Shown here piece after piece: positions 27,814-39,187 of a DNA stretch of 64,000 bases. The position numbers and the translations under genes were made by a program. Numbering within the stretch: the first letter of the stretch is position 1; every line of letters starts with the position of its first letter. Below the pieces are notes generated by a model, which made no database searches, was not told where the DNA came from, and saw only the letters and a program-made list of their open reading frames with translations. The stretch is from the NCBI GenBank assembly GCA_004335835.1, contig RWJK01001880.1, positions 1 to 64,000 of the forward strand, in the 5' to 3' direction. The stretch comes from Scenedesmus sp. ARA3 (taxonomy: Eukaryota > Chlorophyta > Chlorophyceae > Sphaeropleales > Scenedesmaceae).

Positions 27814-28235
27814 TGTGAGAGGGGTGCGATTTGGGATGAAAATAGTAGCTGGCAAGGGGTGAAGGTTGCTCTGGCCTGCTGGCAGCACACGCTGGCATCA
27901 AGCTCATCTGGTGACCTGCTGTGTTATGGCAGGGTTATGCCGTGGGACCCAGCTGCTTTGGAGCATCGGCTCCTTTTTAATCGGCACGCCGTGTTTCATG
28001 GCCACTAAGTTGGGGAGGTTTATGGGGAAGGACTACTGCTAGACTTGCTGGGCGTGCCCCTGCAATCACCTGAGTCGCGAGGACCAAACTCTACGCGCCT
28101 TGCCTCAGAAACGGTTTAGTGGAGACGATCGTTCTTACTCTCTAGTATAGGCTAGTGCTCAACGCCAGACAAGCTCTGCAGGCCGGGTCGGAAGGAGCGG
28201 GGAGGAGGGGCAAGGCTCGCCCCCAGGGCGCAGCC

Positions 28236-29741
28236 ATGGTCTACGTGAGAGATGGTGAGCCAGTTTAATCGCTTCGTCCGCTACGATTTAGCTCCGCGGC
28301 TTCAGGCAGACCCATCAGTGCCCAAGGTCCTGCAGCTGCTGTCCCTGTTTGCAGCCCACAGCCTGCATATGTTCTGCCCAATGGATTAGCTCTGGAATGT
28401 GCTTGCATGCCAGCTACGCATGCGTGCAGCATGTGCGAGGCTGCTGAGCTCCCTGGCATCAATAGCAGGGAAGCTGTTGCACACAGGAGCAGTGCTGCTG
28501 CCTGCAAAGCTCCAGAACCATCCAGCACAACCCACATTCAGCAGCGCTGACGCCCCTCACTTCAATCACCACCTTATCAACTCACAAAGCTGCTGTTGGC
28601 TGCTTCACACCGCTGCTGCCTGTGTTGTTTGCTGCTGCTTTTGACTCCTGCAGGCCAGGTGCTGGAGAAGCGCAGCCCTTGGCGCTTCAGCATCATCGCT
28701 GAGCTGTTCATGGCAGCCATCAGCCTGCTGGTAATCTTGTGAGTGGCGCAGCACCTGCGATATACGTACATATTATGGTTATGCAACACGTTTGGGGCTT
28801 GTGATACAACAAGGTACAGGGGCGCGGTTTGTGCACACACGTGTCCTGCAAGACGCGCTGTGCGTTGCTCAGCAGTACCCCCTGTCCTGCAAGCAAACGC
28901 AGCTGCAGACAGTAGCTGTGCTTGATTCGCACGCGTGATGCCCGGACGCTTGCTACGCTCACAGCAACACGAGCGCAGTTGCACATTTGTGCAAGATGTG
29001 CTGTCAGCCGCACTCCCTGTCCTGCAAGCATACGCAGCTGCAGACGCCAGCAGCTGCTACTCTGCTTAAGTGACAAGCACACCAAGCAAAGGGCTGCAGC
29101 AGCTTGCAGGACAGTGACCATGTGCTGATGCATGCCCTTCTGATGTGTGTGGGTTTGGCCTTGCGCAAATTGTTCAAAGTGTGCGTGCCCTGCAGCCACA
29201 CTGCACTCGCCTGCTGAGTCCTGCGCTGCTGCTGCTGCTGCTGCTGTTTGCTGCAGCTTCCAGTCCATCTTTGACCCTTCAGCCGTCAGCAGCATGCGCA
29301 GCAGCGGCGGCAGCGGCGGCAATAACAGGCGCGGAGGAGGCGGTGGCAGTGGCGGCAGCGGCAGGAGGGGCGGCAGGATCGTTGGCATGGACAACCTGCA
29401 AGCAGACCACAGTGAGTGCACAGCAGCAGCAGCAGCAGCAGCAGAAGACGAGCTCCTTACTGTTGCAGCCGTGTGGTGTTTGCTGCATGCAAGTATCAGC
29501 ATCAAAAGCACACAAATGTATGAGTTTGAGCAAAGGCAGCAGCGCTCTGCTTGTGATTGTTGCACCTGGGTACTGTCACTGTGGCACTGCCTTGTTCTAG
29601 ACAGTCTGTCCATTCCGTGTACATGTGTTTTACCATCTGATCACCGCGTGGCTGTTGCTGCCCTGCCATTGTCGCTTCTGGTTTGTTTTGTGTCGTGCTG
29701 CTGCAGCTGCTCGCTGCGGAGGTGGCGGCTGAGGCCGGTAA
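28236..29741 (+). CDS. SELENOK: Selenoprotein K (UGA-encoded selenocysteine)
   Basis: Exons 28236-28254, 28654-28738, 29257-29411 and 29707-29741 join with matching phases to 97 aa, reading UGA at 29730-29732 as Sec95 and stopping at TAA 29739-29741. The protein starts MVYVRDGQVLEKRSPWRFSI. It has one transmembrane segment (IIAELFMAAISLLVIFF), then the family's QSIFDP element, a Gly/Arg-rich linker and the C-terminal GGGGUGR. SelK is a single-pass ER membrane protein tied to ER-associated degradation and redox stress in animals; plastid-bearing algae such as Chlamydomonas have it, land plants do not. A candidate SECIS hairpin lies about 310 bp past the stop. Read without Sec, the product would lack its last three residues. 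Confidence 0.92.
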
Positions 29742-30052
29742 GGGCACTTGCCTAGCTGCCAGCTAGCACAGCAGCAGCAGCAGCAGCTGCTTGGCGCAGC
29801 AGCACCACAGCTGCTGTGCTGCTGTGCAAGCTGGTGGCAGCAAGTGCCTGTGCCACACACGGGTGTGGCGTGGGGCTCCAGTTCCAGGAGGGAGCTGCTT
29901 TGCTGAGAGGCGTCACTGGTGCATGCTGGCAGGAGTAATCCCCTGGCTGGATTACTACACCTGTGTGCGCGCTGACGTGGCGTCTTGCTCGGCACCTGGA
30001 GCCTTCTAATTGATTTTGGGTGCAGCTCGCGCAGCTGCCCTTGCATGCGTAT

Positions 30053-30129
30053 GAAGCACTGACATGTATGCATGGCGCACACCACAAGGTGAAAATCATG
30101 TGGTGTGCACATGCATGCAGCGATGCTTC
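30053..30129 (+). promoter_or_regulatory. Candidate SECIS hairpin of SelK
   Basis: GAAG (30053-30056) can pair with CTTC (30126-30129). Inside, TGAC (30060-30063) faces CGAT (30121-30124), the arrangement of a SECIS UGAN/NGAU non-Watson-Crick quartet. Two stems follow (30065-30074 with 30110-30119; CACACCACA 30078-30086 with 30099-30107), closing on an A-rich loop, AGGTGAAAATCA. The helix between quartet and loop is about 20 bp, longer than the usual 11-14, so this is a candidate only. Confidence 0.4.
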
Positions 30130-31579
30130 TGCCTGCACTGGTTATGAAGCCGGCAGTTCAATGCACTGTGTGTGCAAGCTGCCTGGTGGATCTCTTTACA
30201 GTGCAGGCGGCGCATGCTTTCTTTACAGAGCGCTGCAATGTGTGGGTTGGATTGGGTGATGGTGTCTGCATGTAGCAATGCAGCTGGGGGGCATGTGTCG
30301 CTAGCTGCCGCCGCTGCTGTTTTCTGGCACCTGCCTAACTTCTGTAGTTGTGCAGGCAGCAGCAAGCGGTGGTCAAGCACGTGTGTCACATGCACCCAGC
30401 TGTGTCTCCTTTTGCTCTGCTCCTGAAGCTGCCAGCGCAAAGCACCTCCTGTGTGCAAGCTGTGCAGTGGACCGTCAGAGCACAGGCTGCATGCTTTTTC
30501 AGTGGTTCTTCTCAAGAACCTCTCTCTTTCTTTCTGGTGCAGGGCGGGTGAGGTGTATGAGGAGGTGTGATAGGTGTTTTGCACGACAGCTGGTGGTGAT
30601 CCTGTGACGATTCCCGGGTACTGGGCGTACATTGCACTGACTGTGCATTGTGTTGGTGGGCTTACACGCTTACACAAAGGTGGGAAACTGTCGTGATGTG
30701 GTGCTGCTGCGGCACATGGATAACATTGTGCACATCATTCAAGGTGATTGTTGCAGCCAGCCTGGCATCAAGTTTGCGGGCATGTATCTGCTGGTGCCAG
30801 GTTTAAATGGTATCTGCACATCTGTACCATGCCACTATGAGCACTCTTTGCAGATCGCTGCATGCCAGGGGTTGCACCTGCGGTGCTGCTGCCTTTGCAC
30901 TCTGCAGCAGCGGCTCTGTTGGCGGCGCATGGTTTGGGCTGCTGGATACGAACAGCAAGCAACAGCTGGAAAGGCAGCATTGCTGCAACAGCATATGTTT
31001 GATCTCCAGCAGCATGCTGCACTTGCTGGCCATGGTGGTGTGGCAGGCACAAGTCGCAGACGTAACCATATTCATTGTCATGGTTGAGGTGTAAGCATAA
31101 GAATGCTTGTTACATTTGGTGTCAAGCAAAGACATTTGCAAAGTGCAATGCAAGGCCGCCACCAGAAGTAGAGGATGCCTAGCGACTTGATACAGCAAAG
31201 CGCCTGAAGTCCTGACACGACGCACCTGGTTACGTGGTGTTGAATAGAGTAATCAGTGAGTGACCAACCATGACCAGAGCTTGGACGGTGAAAGCATGTG
31301 TCCTCGGTGCTGTAAACATTGAGTGCACGATGGCATTGTTACATGCATCTGGGTGCAATCCCTCTGCCAATGTTTGAAGCTTTCCCTGCAGACAGTCACA
31401 ACACACACCACCAACATATGTGCGGCCGCAGCACAACTCAAGGCCGGTACTCAGGTCGGACCTGTAGTACGGCAACATGTAAATCCGTCAACACAGCATA
31501 GCTCAAGCCACCCACGGCTGCAGAGGCTGTTGCACCATGCAAGCATGTGATACAGGCTCATACAAGCATGCAAGGAACG

Positions 31580-32260
31580 ATGGAGCAGAACAAAACACCA
31601 CCCAAGTATCCACATGGTGTTGGCCCAAAACCAAACTGATGAGGCGTGCCGCAAACGTTGTATGATGTGATGTGTTGAGTGCCTTGTCAAGCTGCTGAGG
31701 CAGCTGTCACGGTAGGAGTATGTTGTTGAACAATCAAACAAAACAAAACAACATCGACATCAAACACGCAGTGTTGCCCTAACCCACATGTCTGGACGAT
31801 GCAATGATTGTGGTGTGATATGGCATGTTGTGTACCACATCAAGTGTACATCAAGCTGCCGTGGCAGCTGTCATGGTAGGAGTACGGTGTTGATCAATCA
31901 NACAAAACAAGCNACATCCACATGCGTGCAANATTNCGCAGTNTTGCCCCTGGCCNANATGTCNGNNCGATGCAATGATTGTGGTGTGATATGGCATNTT
32001 GCGTACCNCATCAAGTGTANATCAAGCTGCNGNGGCAGCTGTCANGGTAGGAGNACGGTGTTGGACAATCAAACAAAACAAGCAACATCCACATGAAACA
32101 CGCAGTGTTGCCCCTGGCCCACATCCCTGGACAATGCAATGATTGTGGTGTGATATGGCATGTTGCGTACCGCATCAAGTGTACATCAAGCTGCTGAGGC
32201 AGCTGTCATGGTTGGAGTACGGTGCTGAACAATTAAACAAGACAAGCGTGCTCATCTCTG
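31580..32260. repeat. Tandem array of 164-171-bp units (three clear copies plus a diverged one)
   Basis: GCAATGATTGTGGTGTGAT begins units at 31801, 31972 and 32136. Each unit contains a palindromic AGCTGCCGTGGCAGCT-type core and an AACAAAACAA segment. A more diverged copy precedes the first at about 31580-31740. One unit is littered with N, implying collapsed copies. Confidence 0.85.
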
Positions 32261-33088
32261 CTGGAACAACATCTAAATGACTCCAGCAGCACAGCACCGT
32301 TCACGCGCTATAACCAAACAGTGCTTGGTACCAAGCACAGGTGTAGGTGTGCTCATGTAGCAGTGCTCAAACGTGCAGCAGCCATCATGGCAAAGGGTGA
32401 CGCAGCAATAAGGGTGCAGCACAACATGCTTGACACAAGCTGGTTCACTGTGACACAATGACGTCATATGGGCTGTTAGGGCTCATGAAAACACCATAGA
32501 GCAGCAGATGCGTATACAATGGGTTGCATCCTGCCGGCAGTATGTGTGCTGTCAAGATAGATGATCAACTGGCCAAGCCAAAAGTATGTATGCGTTGCTG
32601 TCAACATAGAGGTACAAATTGTTGAGCCAAAAGCAGGTATGCAGTGCATGATTGAAGAGCTGTAACCCCCTCAGCACGCGTGGCCTCAGTCTTGTGGCGT
32701 TGTAACAAATGCAGCACCACCTTCAGCTGCAGCTCTAGCAGCGTCATATCATGACAAACCGCCATTTTACTCTGCACAAGCCTTCAGCAGCTGTGCAGCA
32801 AGTGTAGACAGGTGGGGAGTTTCGGCCTGTCTTTGAACAAGCTCAGGACATTTAACCACATACAACAGGCCATAGCATAACCTGCAGGCTGCACAAGGTG
32901 CAGGCAGCATGTACATATCTGACCCCGCACACATGCGGCTCACAAGACGCATCCCTCGAGCATCCTTTGTTATGCAACAAGAAGTGTGGCACACATCTGT
33001 CATCTCATACATGACAGCCGCTGGTTGCGGCAACCTGTGCTGCCGCAGCAGCTTAGCACTGCTGGCAGCGGTGTACAGCGGCAGCCGA

Positions 33089-33917
33089 TCACTTTCTGTC
33101 GGGGCACATGGCAGGATTTGGCTCGTCGCACTGGATCTTGATCTTTGTGCCAGGGTTCATGTCCTCCTGCGGTGCAGCAGCAGCAGCAGCAGCAGGGGCA
33201 GCATTTCAGCAAAAAAGGCAAGTGACACGGCATGTTTATTGCTCATCCTGCAAACAGTTTTGGCGGCAGCGGGCAAGCTTCAATGTGACGCGTGAACATC
33301 AGCGCAGCTACAGCGCATGGCGACGCCCCAAGTGTCGGTGGCGACGCCTTTCCACGCAATCAATCAAAGTCACGGCCTGGCTGGACACCCACAACACAAG
33401 AGCTTGGTTGCAACCCCTAGTAGCATGCTGTAATACCTGGCAGACATTGTAGACCGCTGCGTATGCAGGCGCGCACCTGCAGGTGCTTCCAGGCATCATC
33501 AAGCAGGGGCTGCTGCAGCTGGGTGGTGCCTGTAGAGAGGGTGTTGCTTCCCCTGCCATAATCCCACTTGTACTGCGGGAAGAGGTTGTTTGAATCAGCC
33601 AGTGTCTTCCTGCCGGGAGCAGATGTAACCTGCGCGGCACAGCAGCAGCAGCAGCAGCAGTGGGCAAGGGACAACCATACGCAGATGTCGACAGCACCGC
33701 AGCCGACTCATGCCGTGAAACAGACGACATGCTTGCAGCCAAACGCAAGCTTTGACGAGCATAATCAGGTCGCGTAGCGCAAACGCAGGCGCATCAATGC
33801 AAATATTTGCAGCACATGTGGCCTCACTAGCATGGGCCTGGTCCTGGCGCCCAGCACAGCCACGCTCAGGCTGATGAGCAAGGCGAAGAACAGTTTCCAG
33901 CGGACAGTGGACTTCAT
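33089..33917 (-). CDS. Small secreted protein, 106 aa, function unknown
   Basis: Exons 33917-33828, 33629-33477 and 33166-33089 are each a whole number of codons and join in phase 0. Exon 1 encodes only a signal peptide, MKSTVRWKLFFALLISLSVA, with a likely cleavage after VLGA. The mature part is polar: GRKTLADSNNLFPQYKWDYG, TTQLQQPLLDDAWKHLQ, then DMNPGTKIKIQCDEPNPAMC and a PDRK end, with two cysteines. Splice sites are canonical (GTGAGG, GTGCGC donors; CAG acceptors). No family was recognised. One exon encoding the signal peptide followed by one or two mature exons is typical of secreted proteins. Confidence 0.7.
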
Positions 33918-34776
33918 CGCCGTACGTCGCTGTTTACTGCCTTTGACTGGTGTCGAGTGTCGACAAAAGGGTTTCCGGGAAGTCTAGTTTGAAGAAGGAT
34001 GTGCTTTGTCAGCTTTTGCTGATTGTCGAGCAAGTTCAAAAACGTCTTGATGCGAGTTGTGCATGGGATCAAGTACCGCACGCAGCTGGCATGCCAGTTG
34101 CTGCACGTAGGTGACAAGTGACGGTCCAACGTTTCCAGCTCAGCAAGACGCCGGTGCAGCGCCGAGTACATAATCGAGGGGTCATGGCACAAGGCGTTTG
34201 GAATCATTGTCGTAGACATCTACGTAAGTAAGAGGTTGCAGGCGCAGTTTCATCTACAGTTTCAGCTATCACCTGCTCCTCCTCCTCTGAGGAGCCTCCT
34301 GCTGAGTCTAAGCTCCAGCTGCAAATTGGCAGTTGCAACTGCAGGGCCTGCAGCAACCACTGAAATGTGCCAGCGTGCTCGCCACGCATAGTCCGGACTA
34401 TGATGGATCCGTTGATTTAGCGTACCACGCTCCTGTTGGTCCCAGCGTTACAACAGCACATTCTTTGCGCAGTGCAAAGCATAACGCGGGTGTATAAAGG
34501 TTACACACCTCGCCTGTTTGGGAGCCAACGCCAGGCTCATGTTGTACCCAACGCAAGTATGAGTACTCATCAATACATTAAAGAGAGAGCCGAAATACTA
34601 CAAACGAGGTTTCAAATGAAACCGGCGGCTGATGCACAAACCAGGCATAAGCTGCCCATCCATCCCGTCAAATCAAATACTCGCAGGTCACAGAATGCAA
34701 CATCACGAGTACTCACATGGCTAGAAGTGGTCAAAGGTGCTGGTGCCGAGCATACACAGAGATGTTACTGCTACCT
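33918..34776. other. Gap between the secreted protein and the FAD synthetase gene
   Basis: Two short minus-strand frames exist (34204-34389 with an SSEEEEQVIAETVDET acidic patch, and 33914-34219), but neither has splice or start support. The interval should contain the promoter of the secreted-protein gene. Confidence 0.35.
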
Positions 34777-35654
34777 TCAAGCCTCAGCTGGAGGGCTGCA
34801 TGTCTGTCGAAGGCAACGCTCAAAATCCAGCACCACCAGCACCTGCCAGCTGCTGTCACCATCATCATCCCTACTGTCTTCATTGTCATCCGTATCCCAG
34901 CAGCAAGGGTCAGCAGCAGCACGCTCCAGCTCGCACCATCTGTTGTGTCTGCTGCTGCCGCTGTGACTGCCTCCGCCGATGCCGCTTCCTATGCTACAAT
35001 TGCTGCTGCTGCTGCTGCTGCTGCCGCTGCTGCTGCTGCTGCTGCTGGTGCTACTGATGTTGCCACCATTACCTTCACCAACAGCACCAGCACCGCCGCG
35101 GGAAGTCCTACTGCTGCTGTCGGCACCTTGGCAGCTGCCAGCTGCAGCTGCTGCTAGCTCCGCCAATCGGGGTGGCAGCACACACCCATCAGCTGAGACT
35201 ATGATGTGCTGGCAGCTTGCAGTGACCGCTGCAAAGCAGCTGCTGCCAGGCACCCGCAGACCCTGCAGCAGCTGCACAGGCTCCCTGTCTGCATCAGTGC
35301 TGCTGCTGCTGCTGCTGCCACTGCTGAGGCCACGAAACAGGGAAACGTGGCCACAGTCAGTTCTACCAGCAGCAGCAGCAGCAGCAGCAGCAGCTGACTG
35401 CAGGTTCAGCAGGTCATCATGCACAGTAGCCCCCAGGTACAGCTGCACGTTGCAGACATACACTCCTGGGCCCGGGTGCTGATTTAGCATCTGCTCTTCA
35501 CCCACAAACCACTCGCCCAGTTGCTGGCGTGCGGCACTGCTGCTGCTGCTGCTACTGCTGTTTACAGCGGTTTGCTGCGCCTGTGCTGGCCTGTTGTCGA
35601 CACTCTTAATGAACGCACTACTGCTGCTGTCACCTGTGTCACTGAACAGCAGCC

Positions 35655-35692
<38 letters not shown>

Positions 35693-37272
35693 AGCAGCTG
35701 TACTGCTGCTACTAGGCGGTACAACCTGCCCAAAGACTTCCTGACAGCGTCTATGCGGCATGCCGCCAGCATCTCTCGGATCTGCAGCAGCAGAAAACAG
35801 CAGAGAGTGCAAGCGGCAGCAGTAGCAGCAGCAGCAGGAGCAGCAGCAGAGCATAAAAGAGGTAGAGCAGGAGCCTCGGCTGACTATGTGCGTCTCACAG
35901 GCGGCTTCACCTTTCATGTCGGTACCGCACAGCTGCACTCATACTGCTGATCTAAGGCATCAAGCCCATGCAGTGTTATCATCAGCTGGTGATCTAAGGC
36001 ATCAAGCCCATGCAGTGTTATCATCAGCTGATGATCTAAGGCATCAAGCCCATGCAGTGTTATCATCAGCTGGTGATCTAAGGCATCAAGCCCATGCAGT
36101 GTTATCAGCTCACAGCACCGGAAGTGAGCATAGTACTGATGCGTGTCAAGCGTCGCTGCAGTCAAGCGTTCCTGCTTCCTGCCTTTGCACACTAGCTAGC
36201 AGCATACCAAGAAGCCCAACCCTCCTGTCTGTGCCAGCTGTTAGCGAATAAAGCACACTGGCTGCACAGATTTGATGGATGCTAAATTGCAGAGCAATGG
36301 CTGGTTTGTTGACTCACCCGAGTGGGGCGCAGGCTCATGTCAGTGTTGCTATGCTATGGCGTACATCGTAACATTTGATGATGGCCGGTTGATCTTCACA
36401 CACACCTTACATGAACACACCGCGCCGGCTGTTGCCCAGTAACAATGCTGGCTGTGCGCTTATGACAGCTGCTGCCGTTGCATGAAAGTGCTGCTTGATT
36501 GCACACACACCTTGGATGATGACACCACTCCCACTGCCCCTGGCTTAGCCGCTAACAGGGGGAATGCACTGGTAATGATGCACGCTCCAACATTGTGTGA
36601 AGAAGACTGTACGTGCACAACTTGCTTCTTGCAATCATCCTCGCTGGCAGATAGACCAATAACCCCCGCTCTCGTGCATGCCGGTTGTTGCATAATGTGC
36701 ATGCTGGATGCATGGCTGTGGTTGCATGCTGGATGCATGGCTGCCATGCAGCAAGATGGCTGATGGTTCTGCATGCGTACCTTGGATGATGACACCACGC
36801 CCACCGCCCCTGGCTCAGCGGCTCCAACAAGCTCTACTATGCGGATGGGCAGGCCAGCGGCACCGCACAGCTGCTGCAGCAGGGCACTGTCTCCAGCAGC
36901 ACGATAGCCTGTTCAAGCATATTCAAGCAGCAACAGCAGGTACCGGCTGGTGCAGTGATGGGGAGAGTTGAACGGACAGTGCTGCTACGCCTGAACATTG
37001 CAGTTGCATTACTCGAAGCTCACAGCGGGCGGCACACATGGCATGACATGCATTGTTAGTCACAGCACGTCACCTGCCAAAGTGCAGACAGCACTGGCTG
37101 TACTGTTTAGCACAGAACACACCAGTGATTTTGATGCCGGACCCGCATGTTGCTGCTTGTGTCATGTTGCTTCGGGCCTGGGGCCAAGCAGTGGTTTCTG
37201 GCCTGGTAGCAGCGCTGCAAGTGCTGGCGCTGGCACACGACCTCAGACACCCATACACACTACACAGTTCAA

Positions 37273-37330
<58 letters not shown>

Positions 37331-37468
37331 ACCAAAGCGGTAGTTGACGCCTGCCACCACCCCAGCTGCTCGCAGCTCCTGCTGCAGCAGCTGCACAAAT
37401 GCTTCGGGGCTCATGGAGCGGATGGCAGCAAATGGAATGTAGTGCTGACGGACAAGAACCAAGTCCTG

Positions 37469-37505
<37 letters not shown>

Positions 37506-38353
37506 GAAGGGCTGGTGACTGATGGTGTTGCATGTGTGCTGCTGTTATGTCTGCTGCTGGATGTGCCAGCATCATGCTGCTGCTGCTGCTGCTGCTGCGA
37601 GATCTGTGCAGCCCACAGGTCCAGTACGCGTGGCCTGTCACAAGGAGCAACAAGTGGCTTGCGAGGCTGCCAGCCCAGCACTGCTCCCATGCCACTGAAG
37701 GACAGCAGCACAGGGCTGCCACCTAGTGCGCATGCTGCTGCTGCTAGGGACTGATGGCCCTTGTGCAGGGCATCAAACTTGCCAAGGCAGACTATAGGCT
37801 TGAGCGCTGGGTTGGGATGGTCGTGGCCTACCAGAACAGAACACAAGACGCGGCAGGTCCAGCAAGAATACGGCCGGTCAACGGCTGCTGTACTGGGCTT
37901 TCTAGCGGGTGGTCAGAATACACTGGGTTTTGCGCAGAAACTTCTCAGATAGTTGCAAGGAGAAAAGTATGTGCAAGGTTATATAGCGCTGCTGCTGCTG
38001 CTGCTGCTGCTGGTGGTGGTGGCTCTTCTGCTGTTGCTGCTGCACTGCTTCTGCTGCTTCTGCTTTGCTTCACTGCCCCTGCTGAGCAGCTTATTGCTTG
38101 ACTACGCGCTCTCACCCTCCAATGAAGATTTCCAGTTGCCAGAAAACGTCCTGTCTATTAAAGCCGGTGAAGAACTTGCAGGCACTGCCGCTTGCAAGCT
38201 TGCTGGTGGAACGTCGTCGAAAGCTGCTACCCGGCAATGCCTACGAGAGCTGTTGCGGATAGAGTAGATGACACGATCGTGTGTGCTGGATACATGTGCA
38301 GGGTGTCTATCGAAGGCGACTGCATGCCTTTGCTGCAGTGATACGTGGCTCAT
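34777..38353 (-). CDS. Plastid-type FAD synthetase (RibF-like FMN adenylyltransferase)
   Basis: Four exons (38353-38116, 37827-37333, 36908-36781, 35781-34777) join without phase error to 621 aa. Residues 1-80 are Ser/Arg/His-rich and resemble a plastid transit peptide. The nucleotidyltransferase signature GKFDALHKGH is at residues 95-104, followed by VLLSFSGMGAVLGWQPRKP, PFAAIRSMSPEAFVQLL, LRAAGVVAGVNYRFG joined to YRAAGDSALL, and VGVVSSSK joined to IREMLAACRIDAV and GRLYRLV. This is the order in plant RIBF proteins, which convert FMN and ATP to FAD in plastids. The C-terminal 300 residues are swollen by poly-Q/S/A inserts and align poorly. No riboflavin-kinase half is evident. Introns contain a 42-bp repeat and one exon-end copy. 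The ATG at 38353 is the first in frame. Confidence 0.85.
35949..36110. repeat. 42-bp tandem repeat, four units, FAD synthetase intron
   Basis: GATCTAAGGCATCAAGCCC starts at 35949, 35991, 36033 and 36075. Units are nearly identical and run to about 36108. It is a multiple of three and open on the minus strand (ITLHGLDALDHQLM per unit), but the flanks lack exon features. Confidence 0.92.
36510..36555 (-). repeat. Copy of the FAD synthetase exon-3 end with donor
   Basis: AKPGAVGVVSSSK followed by GTGTGTG repeats the end of exon 36908-36781 (EPGAVGVVSSSK then GTACGC) about 270 bp downstream in the intron. It is a potential alternative donor. Confidence 0.85.
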
Positions 38354-39187
38354 CGTCGAAAAAAGCCTTGTCACGCCATGTGCTCCTTGATCAGAATCAA
38401 CTGTATGTTTAGTTTAGATTGTGTATCCTTGCGCAGCCTCAATAACTCGCGTTGATCACGGACACGTGGCCTGGACCAGTGAGGGTTGATGCTTCAAGCA
38501 TTGCAACAACAATCAGGGACGCTTGAACCTGCAAAGTTTTCAATGTTCTGTCGATTAGTATCAACTTTATCTTGGCTGTATATTAACAAGCTCCCCGATC
38601 ACGCCCAAAAAACACAGCCTTTTATCAGGCCTCAGGCTGCAGAGTTGGGATCTACTCCGTACTTGGAGTGCTGCCCCAGCAGGTCAAAAACCATTCTTTG
38701 CGACTGATTTTTTTATGTGGTTTGCCTGCTTTAGTCTGCAAGATAGTTCTGCATCCACTGTGCCAGCGATCAATTTTACTCACAGCAGCTAGCTAGCGCG
38801 CTCTGAAAAGCCTCAGATGGCAGTCTTGTTATATGTAACTGAGTCGTATTTCTCAAAGGCGTTTAGTGCACAGTGGGAAAATGAGGAGCCTCGTGACCCT
38901 GATGCAGAGTGGACTCTGACCAGTCTCAACAGCTCGATCTGTGGACTCCAGCCAGGCTGTGGGTCCCTTGTCAAACCACCCCAAAGCTGTCAAAAAGCGC
39001 CATGCCGTGCTGAAGCTCCTAGTGCTGTTCCATTCTAACTCAATGGAACGAGTTGAGGTGCCCAGTCGCGTACAGTTTCATCCAGCAAGTACCAAGTCCG
39101 GCAGCAAGCCAGGGTTACTGTCACACGTCACCAGCAGGGTTGGGGTTCGCTGTTCGTTGGTACCTGCATCGCGCATTGTCCCCAAAA
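38354..39187. other. Divergent region between FAD synthetase and chlorophyllase genes
   Basis: No exon was supported. It is comparatively AT-rich and free of trinucleotide runs, as expected for promoters. No individual element could be assigned. An upstream in-frame extension of the chlorophyllase reading frame starts at about 39053 but lacks an ATG. Confidence 0.45.

Larger units (their letters stand above)
29742..33088. other. SelK 3' UTR and gene-free stretch
   Basis: The first part should be the SelK 3' UTR with the candidate SECIS. From about 31600 to 32260 lies a satellite-like tandem array. Elsewhere no exon could be supported. Several ambiguous bases (N) between about 31900 and 32055 mark poorly resolved repeat units. 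Confidence 0.5.

Noticed and set aside
34204..34389. Minus-strand frame with an acidic patch
   Set aside because: Too short, no supported splice junctions and no recognisable family.
39053..39187. Chlorophyllase start at 39053
   Set aside because: The codon there is TTG; the first in-frame ATG is at 39188 and gives a plausible transit peptide.
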